A stretch of DNA of 35,021 bases. Origin: a virus. This document shows positions 25,683 through 33,752 of this stretch, one piece after another (position 1 is the stretch's first letter; each line of letters begins with the position of its first letter). Both the position numbers and the translations under genes were made by a program. Where the stretch lies: positions 1 through 35,021 of IMG/VR virus record IMGVR_UViG_3300008459_000172; one strand, 5' to 3'. The notes below the pieces were generated by a model that saw only the letters and a program-made list of their open reading frames with translations, searched no databases and was not told the DNA's origin.

Positions 25683-27578
25683 TTAGTAAGTTGCTATACG
25701 TCCTTTAATATCGTTATTTGGATATTTTATCTCAAATATACACGGATCTAAACTTGGATAAATAATATTGTCTTTAGTAGCCTCAGCTATACTATAAGCA
25801 ACATTACTATATCCCAAAGTTTCATCGTTGAGATTTTTTATAGTTACACGTGGGACAGTTTGTACACCTTTAACAGACAACAATACACCTAAGATATCAC
25901 TATACACAATAGGTTGATTAATCTGCCACATGTCAATGTTGAAAAACTCCTTCATTGCGTTTACACAATTTAACAACACTTCATTGCCATTAAAGTTACG
26001 CAAAGGTATAATATCAAAATCAATTCCTATATTAATTATATAGGCATCTCTAAAATTAATACTATCAGTTAGCATTCTATATTGACTGAGATAGGTTTTT
26101 AAGTTTTCCTTAACTGCTTTATTAACTTTTGTTAAATTCTTATTGTTGTCATATCCAAGCATATACATATTCATTGCTAGTGGATTTGCAACAGTATCGT
26201 TAAAGTTGTCAGTAGTCGTTATGTTATTCTGCTCGTCTGGTGTTATAAAAACTTTTGAAACACTACCAAACACATTTGGCATTGCATATGCTCTGATAAT
26301 ATAATCCTCCTTTGTCACAGCTCTATTTTGCGATGTAAGTTGTGCTAAAGCATTCTGCCTTATCTCTTCTATAGTTTCACCACTTCTTCCACCACCAGCA
26401 GCAGTTGGATTATTTACAGCAACTGAGTTTCTTATTGTTTCGTTTAAAGTTGGGTTTATAGTTGGTAAACTGCTAATGTCGACAAAGATACTAGTTAGCT
26501 CATTGATGGTATTAGAAGGTACATTAGCTTGTACTCCACCACCAACTAAATAAGTCACTGTTAATGTTGTGTTTGATGGTGCTATACCATAAGTACCTGT
26601 AAAAACAGGACCTGCAGGATCTATTGAATAATCTATATCATCTTTACCAGTCGGTAACGCTACCGATACATTTTCCGGTGTAGCTACAATTTCTTCATCA
26701 GGTGCAGAACTTACACCAGATCCAAACTGAACTTCTAAACCACCTTCAACAACTCTTGTTATAAACCTTCTTGGAACCCTTAGTAGTTTTACTAAATAAG
26801 GAACTTCCTCACTGTATACAGCAGCATCCGGATCATTAAATTGTATATTTTCTACTTTTTGAAAAATGGTATCTTGAGCTAAATAAGGTACCTCATACCA
26901 TGTGTTTCCATTAGAATCCACAATAGAGTCAATAGCAATTAATCCCTCAGCCTCCAACTTAAACTTAAAAAATTTAGTTACTGAACTAACATCAATGGTA
27001 GCTGTTACTGGCACAGCAGAGATAGCTCTAGTCTTCTTTTTTGCCAAGTAGTAATTTGGAGCTCCGCTATTGTCTAGGCTATATACAGTTATTTCTGTTG
27101 GATCATAAACATTGTTGATAGAAAAGTCAATTGGATTTTGCATTAAAAATTCAGTACCACCAACAGAACTACGAACTCTTGCACCAGAATTAATTTTAAC
27201 AGCGTATCTAGTATCAGGTGCAACACCATCAGCACTACCAGAAGCTGGTAATAACTGGTAAACGTCCATATCAACAATAGAAGGTACGCTTAGTTTTGGC
27301 TTATATCCCATTGCCGCAGCAATAGACAACACACTACGTCTTTCTGTAGCGTGTAATAATAACGATTCTTTAAATTGAGAATCAATATAATAATTTAATA
27401 CGTCACCAACATAAGCAGCCATTTCAAGAAACATCATGCCTGGTGAAGCTTCGTTGAAATCATTATATGTGTTTGGATAATAGGTTTTAGTAAAGTCTAC
27501 AAGACCTAACTTTAGTGTGTCAAAATCTCTATTGAGATACTTTATTTCTTTAGATGTTATTTTTGAAATATCAGCCAT
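25683..27578 (-). CDS. Baseplate wedge protein, gp6/J-like
   Basis: A 631-residue protein of the baseplate J-like family (T4 gp6, P2 gpJ). The N-terminal helical region (about 40-95) contains NEASPGMMFLEMAAYVGDVL and a following ATERRSVLSIAAAMGY, both characteristic of gp6. Residues about 396-445 hold GGGRSGETIEEIRQNALAQL followed by RAVTKEDYIIRAYAMPNVFG, the conserved core of the J-like domain. In contractile tails this protein dimerises to form the inner baseplate ring that clamps the hub and transmits the trigger to the sheath. It follows the gp25-like gene by 2 nt, the usual order. The length is close to T4 gp6. There are no odd features. Its identification as a contractile-tail baseplate gene is the strongest evidence that this is a myovirus-type phage. 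Confidence 0.93.
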   Translation of the reverse strand: MADISKITSKEIKYLNRDFDTLKLGLVDFTKTYYPNTYNDFNEASPGMMFLEMAAYVGDVLNYYIDSQFKESLLLHATERRSVLSIAAAMGYKPKLSVPSIVDMDVYQLLPASGSADGVAPDTRYAVKINSGARVRSSVGGTEFLMQNPIDFSINNVYDPTEITVYSLDNSGAPNYYLAKKKTRAISAVPVTATIDVSSVTKFFKFKLEAEGLIAIDSIVDSNGNTWYEVPYLAQDTIFQKVENIQFNDPDAAVYSEEVPYLVKLLRVPRRFITRVVEGGLEVQFGSGVSSAPDEEIVATPENVSVALPTGKDDIDYSIDPAGPVFTGTYGIAPSNTTLTVTYLVGGGVQANVPSNTINELTSIFVDISSLPTINPTLNETIRNSVAVNNPTAAGGGRSGETIEEIRQNALAQLTSQNRAVTKEDYIIRAYAMPNVFGSVSKVFITPDEQNNITTTDNFNDTVANPLAMNMYMLGYDNNKNLTKVNKAVKENLKTYLSQYRMLTDSINFRDAYIINIGIDFDIIPLRNFNGNEVLLNCVNAMKEFFNIDMWQINQPIVYSDILGVLLSVKGVQTVPRVTIKNLNDETLGYSNVAYSIAEATKDNIIYPSLDPCIFEIKYPNNDIKGRIATY

Positions 27579-27580
27579 TC

Positions 27581-28009
27581 TTATAGTGGTGCATTAATAT
27601 TAATTTCTAATTCAACAGATCTTGTATCAAACTTATTACCCTCTAAACTTATTGTAAGCCTAATACCCAATCTATTCAGGTCTTCTGTAGGCTGTAATAT
27701 CAATTCGTTTATAAATATATAAGGAAGCCAATATGTAAAATTATTCCTTATATCGGCCTCTAGATCTAAGAGAGTATCCTCTGTTAAATTTTCAAACAAG
27801 GTTTTTTTTAGGTTGCAACCAAAGGTTGGTAACATTATACGCTCACCTTGATCTGTAAGTAAAAGATTCTTTGCGTTAGCCACTGCTTGATCTAAAGTTG
27901 TGTAGGTTTGCTTAAACGTAGAACCATTGCTACCTACCAATGGTAAGTCAACACCAATAGCTACATCGGGCTCAAAATCTAATGGGTGTAATCTTATCTC
28001 TACCGCCAT
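27581..28009 (-). CDS. Baseplate wedge protein, gp25-like
   Basis: A 142-residue member of the gp25/gpW family (called lysozyme-like although the baseplate members are structural). Diagnostic parts are NLLLTDQGERIMLPTFGCNL (48-67), LFENL (71-75), WLPYIFI (94-100) and a final pair of beta-strands (RLTISLE, SVELEININ). In T4 and related injection systems gp25 starts sheath polymerisation and binds gp6. It is one of the few genes here with a Shine-Dalgarno: AGAGG six bases before the ATG (28016-28020), inside the end of the upstream gene. It lies between the small helical gene and the gp6-like gene, spaced by 2 nt on both sides. Confidence 0.92.
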   Translation of the reverse strand: MAVEIRLHPLDFEPDVAIGVDLPLVGSNGSTFKQTYTTLDQAVANAKNLLLTDQGERIMLPTFGCNLKKTLFENLTEDTLLDLEADIRNNFTYWLPYIFINELILQPTEDLNRLGIRLTISLEGNKFDTRSVELEININAPL

Positions 28010-28011
28010 AA

Positions 28012-28470
28012 TTAACCTCTATATCCCTGACTTTTCTGCTCAGCCGATTTTAGTACACTTGAATAATCTTTCATAAACGCTGTTGTAGGATCGTTACTCA
28101 TAGGGTAGTGTCCTCCTGTTGGCATCTCGTTTTCAAAAAAGTCTGGAGTAGCTTGACCAAAACCAGCAATACTGTTAGTGGTTCCAAAGCCACTATCCAT
28201 TTCAGGCCAATCTTGATATTCTTCAGATGGACGACTACGCATATTATCCGCAGTTTCTTTTAAAATGTTATTTAATGCACTATCAATGGTTGTGTAATTT
28301 TTTGTAACATCCCTTTGTGTAGTTGGTATAGGTGCAGTTTTCTTAGTAGGTACTGCTGATTGTCTTTCGTTAATTGATGGTTTAATTGATTTTAATTCCT
28401 CTTTAACCACCTGTCTAACTTCTTCACGTATAACTTTACGCAATACTTTTACAAAAGCTTCTACTTTCAT
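28012..28470 (-). CDS. Small helical protein of the baseplate operon, function unknown
   Basis: A 152-residue protein. Residues 1-30 form a strongly amphipathic, charged helix (KVLRKVIREEVRQVVKEELK). The middle is a disordered Pro/Thr/Lys linker and the C-terminal third is Gly/Asn-rich, ending in a helix (MKDYSSVLKSAEQKS). It has no Cys, no membrane segment and no catalytic motif. I have seen short proteins with this KxLRKxIREEVR-type start in T4-like marine phages, but know of no established function. It heads the unit that continues with gp25- and gp6-like genes, behind an inverted repeat and a TATTTATA element. It may be an assembly or linker protein of the baseplate. Confidence 0.75.
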   Translation of the reverse strand: MKVEAFVKVLRKVIREEVRQVVKEELKSIKPSINERQSAVPTKKTAPIPTTQRDVTKNYTTIDSALNNILKETADNMRSRPSEEYQDWPEMDSGFGTTNSIAGFGQATPDFFENEMPTGGHYPMSNDPTTAFMKDYSSVLKSAEQKSQGYRG

Positions 28471-28474
28471 GTTG

Positions 28475-28506
28475 TTTTAATATAAATAGTCGGACTTCTA
28501 TTTATA
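28475..28506 (-). promoter_or_regulatory. 9-bp inverted repeat with TATAAATA and TATTTATA before the gp25-gp6 unit
   Basis: Coding strand TATAAATAG, 8-nt loop, CTATTTATA (28481-28506), then TTAAAA. The upstream arm overlaps the stop of the 974-residue gene and is an exact T4-type late-promoter core (TATAAATA); the ATG lies 27 nt past the end of this arm. The downstream arm plus TTAAAA matches the site before the gene at 18586 over 14 nt. No T-run follows, arguing against a terminator. Confidence 0.55.
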
Positions 28507-31422
28507 ACCATTAAATGGCAATGGTGGTATACCAGTAATTGCTGGTGGAGTGACTAAACCTTTCATGCCTATTAACTGAGTTTGATAACCCAAAGCTAAC
28601 TGTCTTATAAATGTTGAGGCACCCTCATCAGGTCTAGCTTTGATTCTTGGTCTAAAACTTCCAACATACAACACTCTATGCTGACTCCCAGTTGGACCTA
28701 ACCAACTAGCTCCAGTCCAAAAAACTCTTGTTGCTGTAGCAAATACAAAAGTCATGAAGTATGCATCTGAATTTTTCTTTTTTTGTGCGTTTGTTTGAAG
28801 ATCTCTTTTAGCTTGAGCCTCTTTAACTTGTGTTCTTTTTTTATTTTCTTCCTTTTGCTTTTTTACAAACTTCAACACTCTTGACTTTATAAAAGAAACT
28901 AACTTCTTTACCTGGGATTTTACAAATAGAATAAAAAACATAATATAAGAATTGTTTTTGCTCAATTCTTTAAGTGCTATCTTTAAATACTGTCCATACT
29001 TACCTTTTTCGATATTCTTAACGTCCAGTAAAGTCTTTATAGTTTCCCTGACTTTTGCTAAGTACTTTGTTTCAATACCAACTAATTTCATAACAACACT
29101 AGTATCTTGTAGCGCAGCTAATGTTAGGTTATTTAAAGTGTCAACCATTTCCTTTGTTGTGGTAGGTGGTGACACAAACAAATCTCTTATAGCCTTTAAA
29201 GTTTGAAATGCTGGTGGATTGTTTTTTAAACTTTCTAAATCTGAATTTAATTGTGAAACTATCTCTTGAGAGTTTGGACTCTTAAAAGTGTTTATTAAAG
29301 CTCTAACAAGAAAGTCTATAATAACCATGCCCTTCAGATCATCCTTAACTTTAAGCTTTTCGTTGTATAACTGAGCTTGTACACCTTGAGACTGGTCAAT
29401 CGATTTAAAATCATAATAACCATCAATCATAGAGTCGATGGGCACTTGGTTTGCTTGTAAGGTGTAATCTCCCTTTTCAATGTTTTTGTATATATTAATT
29501 CCACCTTTAGCCATCTTCGCAATACAAGAAACCTTCTTCAATATTTTACGTACCGTTCGTATTTTATTACGAATTGTTCTTATTCTACCTTGAGCTTCCT
29601 CAGCTTTATCTTTTGGATCTTGTACATCACTTTTTATAGGCAAAGAATTGATAACTGATGTTTTTAAATCTTGTTTAAACTTGTCAATGTTTTTTTGCAA
29701 CTTAGACTTTTCCTTTTTAACTTGAACCTTTGCCCATTTAGGATAAGATTGAACTTTTGGTATTATCTGTGTTGCAAAATACTTTAAAGCATCTTTGAGT
29801 GATTTTAAACGAGATACTTGTGGTTTAGTTATTTGTGTTACCTCACCACTGTCAGATCTAAGTTTCTTAATCTCCACAAATAAGTTTTCTATATCAGTTA
29901 ATAATGCTATAATTTCATAAACAAACTGTTGTACATATGATGTAGTCTTTTCAAAAAAGCGTACAAAGGTTTGGTAATCGCACTTTGTCTGTATAACAAT
30001 TCTAGTAGCAGCTTCAGCAAAATCTAATAAACCTGAGTCTGCTAAATACTTAACTACTTTGTTAGTTTCACCGTTAATATTGCTTTGCTCTGTAGTAGGT
30101 TGTGGTAAGTTTATTTGTGGAATACTAGTTGCATTATTAATCACATCCGCTCTTTGTAAGGCCGTCCAATCTTTCTGAGCTTTAATAAGCTGCTTCTGAT
30201 ACAGTAGAATATCTTGTTTTATTAACTCAAACGTGTTTGTAGCACTCAGATATAAAGTTGTGGATTTGCCGACAACATCAACACTAAGCTTATATACTTT
30301 ACGTAGTGTTTTTATTTTTGCTTGTAACTGCTTCAACTTTTGTTGATGTTTTTTTCTTTTATCGTTGCGAGTTTTGCTAGACTTATCGTACCTATCCGTT
30401 TTTTTACTATACTTTTTACCTATAGCAGAATCTCTTATCTTAGCCGCTAGTTGATCTTTTAACTTTTTTATTTTGTCACGCAACTTATCCTTAATTCGTC
30501 TTACTAATTGATTTTTTTTAATTTGTAATCTTTTTAGCTTTGGTCGAATAAACCTCACAAAAAGATCAAATTGATTTACTCTTTTTGCTAAATTTTGAAC
30601 GCGTTCCTTTTTTTTAGCTAAATCATTCACGACATTTATTATCTTGCTTGGATCAAACACTCCTTCCGCTAATTGTAATATAATCTTAGCAGCTCCTACC
30701 AATTTACTATACAAATACCTCTTAACTGACATTTCGCTACTAAAGTTTGATAAAAAAGGATCTGTCCGATTACCATAGTCTGATAATAGTAAAGCTAACT
30801 CTGTAACACTACCGATATTTAATGGATTAAAGTCTGCAAGCTTTTGCAAAAAGGTAAACTCTTGTGAGTAGAGTGATTCAAAATCAGCTGGTGGTATTGA
30901 CACTCTAACGCTATCTAAAATTTTAAAAGCGTCTTTGATGTCCACAACCTGCTGTCTAATTTCTTTTTTTATATCTTGTACGATCTGATTAACTGACTTT
31001 GTTATATTTTTTAATTCCTCTCTCACTAAACGTATCTCTTCTACCAGAAGCTTAACCTCTTTAAGTTGCTCTTTGACTTTTCTTATCAATAAAGATATTG
31101 TTGTGCCTAACGATTGTATTGAGCCTTTATCTAATTTCTTCCCTCTAGCCACAAAGTACGCATACAATATTTTATACATTCTTCTGCGACGCAAGTCTGC
31201 TGTAGTGAAGGGTGATACTCCTATGGTAAAAGGAGGTGGTACGGTTGGATTTAGTCCAGGAGCTGGTAGTATTGGAGGTACTCCAATTGGCATTCCCATT
31301 CTAATAGTTGAGACATATGCACTTGTTATAGACTCAGCCCAATCCTTTGCATCTGACAGCATACCAGCATCTAGCTTGGTTAGTAGTGGTCTTGTAAAAG
31401 TAAGTTCAAAATTATAAGCCAT
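28498..31422 (-). CDS. 974-residue lysine-rich coiled-coil structural protein
   Basis: I do not recognise this protein by family. Residues 44-72 are proline-rich (MPIGVPPILPAPGLNPTVPP), 108-170 form a long coiled coil, 265-380 are an extremely basic helix region (repeated KK, KR and RR around LRDKIKKLKDQLAAKI), and more coiled coil follows near 565-650 and 840-900. The last 90 residues are again Gly/Pro-rich (GLVTPPAITGIPPLPFNGYK), so the ends resemble each other. There are no transmembrane segments, so a classical membrane-inserting tape measure is not obvious, but the length and coiled coils would suit a tape-measure or hub-like role. It lies between the VanY-type enzyme and the gp25-gp6 unit, in the tail-tip region. 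A DNA- or wall-binding role for the basic part is speculation. Confidence 0.8.
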   Translation of the reverse strand: MAYNFELTFTRPLLTKLDAGMLSDAKDWAESITSAYVSTIRMGMPIGVPPILPAPGLNPTVPPPFTIGVSPFTTADLRRRRMYKILYAYFVARGKKLDKGSIQSLGTTISLLIRKVKEQLKEVKLLVEEIRLVREELKNITKSVNQIVQDIKKEIRQQVVDIKDAFKILDSVRVSIPPADFESLYSQEFTFLQKLADFNPLNIGSVTELALLLSDYGNRTDPFLSNFSSEMSVKRYLYSKLVGAAKIILQLAEGVFDPSKIINVVNDLAKKKERVQNLAKRVNQFDLFVRFIRPKLKRLQIKKNQLVRRIKDKLRDKIKKLKDQLAAKIRDSAIGKKYSKKTDRYDKSSKTRNDKRKKHQQKLKQLQAKIKTLRKVYKLSVDVVGKSTTLYLSATNTFELIKQDILLYQKQLIKAQKDWTALQRADVINNATSIPQINLPQPTTEQSNINGETNKVVKYLADSGLLDFAEAATRIVIQTKCDYQTFVRFFEKTTSYVQQFVYEIIALLTDIENLFVEIKKLRSDSGEVTQITKPQVSRLKSLKDALKYFATQIIPKVQSYPKWAKVQVKKEKSKLQKNIDKFKQDLKTSVINSLPIKSDVQDPKDKAEEAQGRIRTIRNKIRTVRKILKKVSCIAKMAKGGINIYKNIEKGDYTLQANQVPIDSMIDGYYDFKSIDQSQGVQAQLYNEKLKVKDDLKGMVIIDFLVRALINTFKSPNSQEIVSQLNSDLESLKNNPPAFQTLKAIRDLFVSPPTTTKEMVDTLNNLTLAALQDTSVVMKLVGIETKYLAKVRETIKTLLDVKNIEKGKYGQYLKIALKELSKNNSYIMFFILFVKSQVKKLVSFIKSRVLKFVKKQKEENKKRTQVKEAQAKRDLQTNAQKKKNSDAYFMTFVFATATRVFWTGASWLGPTGSQHRVLYVGSFRPRIKARPDEGASTFIRQLALGYQTQLIGMKGLVTPPAITGIPPLPFNGYK

Positions 31423-31425
31423 ATG

Positions 31426-32859
31426 TTAAACTGCAAATTGTCCTCTTGCTAATCCTAAATCACTATAAAATAATACACTATCGTTTCCAGCCGCTAGTTT
31501 TGTATAAGGATTTGCTGCATTATTTGGTAAATACTCAAAATGCCACTCTTCACTAGACACAACTCTCACAAAACCAAACTTGTAAGAATTTTTAACCAAC
31601 CACTTGTATACTTCTGGTTGAAAATTACCAACACTTGGAGTATTCCTACTGCCTGTATTCAAATCTAATGCTGCACCTATTCCATGATTGGAAGATTTTG
31701 GTTTTGCAGTAGCTGGTTTGTATGCGTTAGAGGATGCATTCATTACAAAGTCATTAATATCGGCAAAACCCTGACTTCTCGCAAAAGATTCTGGAGTCAT
31801 TGTTGCTTTGTTATATCCAATCCACCTAGAAGGCTCTCTTCTCAAAGACTCTTGTGTAGTTATAAGAACCTTCGATCCCTTACTACCAACACCAGTAAAT
31901 GTTTTGCCTAGTGCAGGACGATACGCAGAAGAGATTTTTATATTAACACCATCACGTAACGCCTCAGCTTGCATTTTTAAAAATGCTTTAGCTGTGTCTA
32001 CTTGCACTGGTCTATTATCCAATACAACTAATTGTAGAGCTCTACCATCATTATCAAACAATCCTGTTGTTTCAACATATTCTAAGTCATCTACATTAAC
32101 AGCAGGTTTAACTGCTGGTACGGCTACAGAAGTGTTTATTATAGATGCCGCAGTTACCGAAATTAATCCAATAGATGTATTGTCAGGTTTAATGAATCTT
32201 CTTAACATTCTTTGAAGAGTCTGTTCTTTATCGGTTGAAGCATTAATTTTTGTTTTAGCACTTTCAAGTCCAATATAATACAAACCACTATCACCATATA
32301 ACACAAAACCATACTTTAAGCCATTATTAATCAACCACTTCTGTACCTCCACTTGCTTAAATACATCCTCAGGCTTCGGCTTTACAAATCTACCAGATCT
32401 TCTTGGATCTAAGTTTGACTTGTTGGGATAGGGATATACAGTTGTTACGTAATCTGGTGGTATTCCACCTTCAAAACTTTCAACCAAAGTTGGTTCAAAG
32501 TCTATAGGACTCAAACTATCCACATAATTCTGCAATGATTCAAAGTTGCCTTCATCAACAATTTCTTCAATACTCTTAGCTGGATCAAGTAAGGCTGATA
32601 CACCAGAAGGTGATTGATAACCTACAGCAGTCGTTGTCCATGATTCGTTTGAACTATCTCCCTCATCTACTGTTTTGTTTTTTACTAAAGTTCTCAACTC
32701 ATCAACAATTTCATAAACAGATTTATAAGCCTCATCAACATTCATAGAGACTCCCTTATCCTGCTTTAGAGCTTGCATCATCAGATTAAAATTTGCATTA
32801 GCTTCTCTATAAACAAAAGACTCATCTACTTTTAATGTATCGTTTTTTATATTTGCCAT
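31426..32859 (-). CDS. VanY-type D,D-carboxypeptidase domain protein (tail-associated)
   Basis: A 477-residue protein whose C-terminal part (about 265-447) is a zinc peptidase of the VanY/DacB-LAS family. The family motifs are present: SAYRP (311-315), SxHxxGxAxD as SSNHGIGAALD (389-399, ligands H392 and D399) and EEWHFEY (437-443, catalytic Glu and third ligand H440). Family members trim D-Ala-D-Ala or cleave wall peptide bonds. Residues 171-198 (EVQKWLINNGLKYGFVLYGD, then LYYIGL) copy the segment just before the last ligand (PEVYKWLVKNSYKFGFV) but lack its Glu and His: a decayed duplicate. The N-terminal 130 residues are helical and acidic, perhaps a virion-attachment region. No signal peptide, so it acts as part of the particle rather than by secretion. 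It follows the spike-like gene by 1 nt. Confidence 0.88.
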   Translation of the reverse strand: MANIKNDTLKVDESFVYREANANFNLMMQALKQDKGVSMNVDEAYKSVYEIVDELRTLVKNKTVDEGDSSNESWTTTAVGYQSPSGVSALLDPAKSIEEIVDEGNFESLQNYVDSLSPIDFEPTLVESFEGGIPPDYVTTVYPYPNKSNLDPRRSGRFVKPKPEDVFKQVEVQKWLINNGLKYGFVLYGDSGLYYIGLESAKTKINASTDKEQTLQRMLRRFIKPDNTSIGLISVTAASIINTSVAVPAVKPAVNVDDLEYVETTGLFDNDGRALQLVVLDNRPVQVDTAKAFLKMQAEALRDGVNIKISSAYRPALGKTFTGVGSKGSKVLITTQESLRREPSRWIGYNKATMTPESFARSQGFADINDFVMNASSNAYKPATAKPKSSNHGIGAALDLNTGSRNTPSVGNFQPEVYKWLVKNSYKFGFVRVVSSEEWHFEYLPNNAANPYTKLAAGNDSVLFYSDLGLARGQFAV

Positions 32860-32860
32860 C

Positions 32861-33751
32861 TTAGTTTATATCATCATAAGGATTCTGTGTTTCAAAATAA
32901 TCAGGTCGATCTTGAAGAGGTCCTGAAGTATTGTTAGAGGCTACACCCGGTTCTATAGCAGTGCCTGATGTGGATGTAGGACCTGCAGTTGTTCCAGTTG
33001 TCTGTGATACTGCTTCAGATACTGTTGCTGGAGGTTCTGGTGCTGGATCTGGCATCTCATGGCTTATACCATCAATATATCCATAGGTGCTTAGCATCTC
33101 AGGTAACCTCGCTTGTAAGCAAGCTAGTTCATACATGGTATCCTCTCTAAAATAAGCTTTTCCTGTTGGTGTTAATATAGTTGCGTTCTTTATTGTGATC
33201 AGTAAATCTTCTAATAGATTTGCTAACTTTAAACCAAGTACTAAAGGTTCATAGTCTTCATCCAAAGTAGCATCTGCCTTTGTTTTAGGTGCTTTTTTTA
33301 TACCACCACCTTCATCTAAACCCTTTCCTTTACCTGGAACACCTAAGTATAAACCATCTTCACCAAATAAAGTAATTCCATCATCAGCGTCTATATTAAC
33401 ATTTCCTGGTGATGAGATTGCGATACCAGCTTGACCAAACAACATCAAATAATCAACACGACTATTAATAATAATACGATCTGAATTAAACAACAACTGA
33501 CTACCTGCGTAATTATTTTTTTTAGCGCTATCACCATCTGACAAGGATAATAGTGTGTTTAAATCGCTTTTTTGACCAACAAGACTCGATTCATAAGAAA
33601 AATCATCCATTGGAAAATCTATCTTAGGTTGTGGTGACGGTATACTGCCTGTAGAAGCACTTTGTACAGTTGCACCATCGCTGGATGGTAAACTTAAAGC
33701 ATCACTTTGGTTTAGCTGCTGCTTTAAACTATCGTAAGTTACTATAGGCAT
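32861..33751 (-). CDS. Spike-like baseplate protein with gp5/VgrG-type beta repeats
   Basis: A 296-residue protein. Residues 84-137 are regular short beta strands (LLFNSDRIIINSRVDYLMLF, ISSPGNVNIDADDGITLFGE), the pattern of the beta-helix at the end of T4 gp5 and VgrG spikes, where it forms the membrane-piercing needle. Residues 168-190 (EPLVLGLKLANLLEDLLITI) are a helix that often follows such a helix in gp5-like proteins of marine phages. The OB-fold and lysozyme domains of T4 gp5 are absent, and residues 228-296 are a disordered Pro/Thr/Ser tail. It lies between a GH108-like and a VanY-like enzyme, so the wall-degrading activity seems to be on separate chains. It could also be a hub or tip adaptor; the spike role is inferred from the repeat pattern. 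Confidence 0.7.
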   Translation of the reverse strand: MPIVTYDSLKQQLNQSDALSLPSSDGATVQSASTGSIPSPQPKIDFPMDDFSYESSLVGQKSDLNTLLSLSDGDSAKKNNYAGSQLLFNSDRIIINSRVDYLMLFGQAGIAISSPGNVNIDADDGITLFGEDGLYLGVPGKGKGLDEGGGIKKAPKTKADATLDEDYEPLVLGLKLANLLEDLLITIKNATILTPTGKAYFREDTMYELACLQARLPEMLSTYGYIDGISHEMPDPAPEPPATVSEAVSQTTGTTAGPTSTSGTAIEPGVASNNTSGPLQDRPDYFETQNPYDDIN

Positions 33752-33752
33752 T

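Noticed and set aside
28481-28506. Intrinsic terminator after the 974-residue gene
   Set aside because: The stem is almost all A/T and is followed by TTAAAACAAC rather than a T-run.
31808-32215. A 135-codon plus-strand open frame
   Set aside because: It is antisense to the VanY-type gene, whose catalytic motifs fix the true frame.
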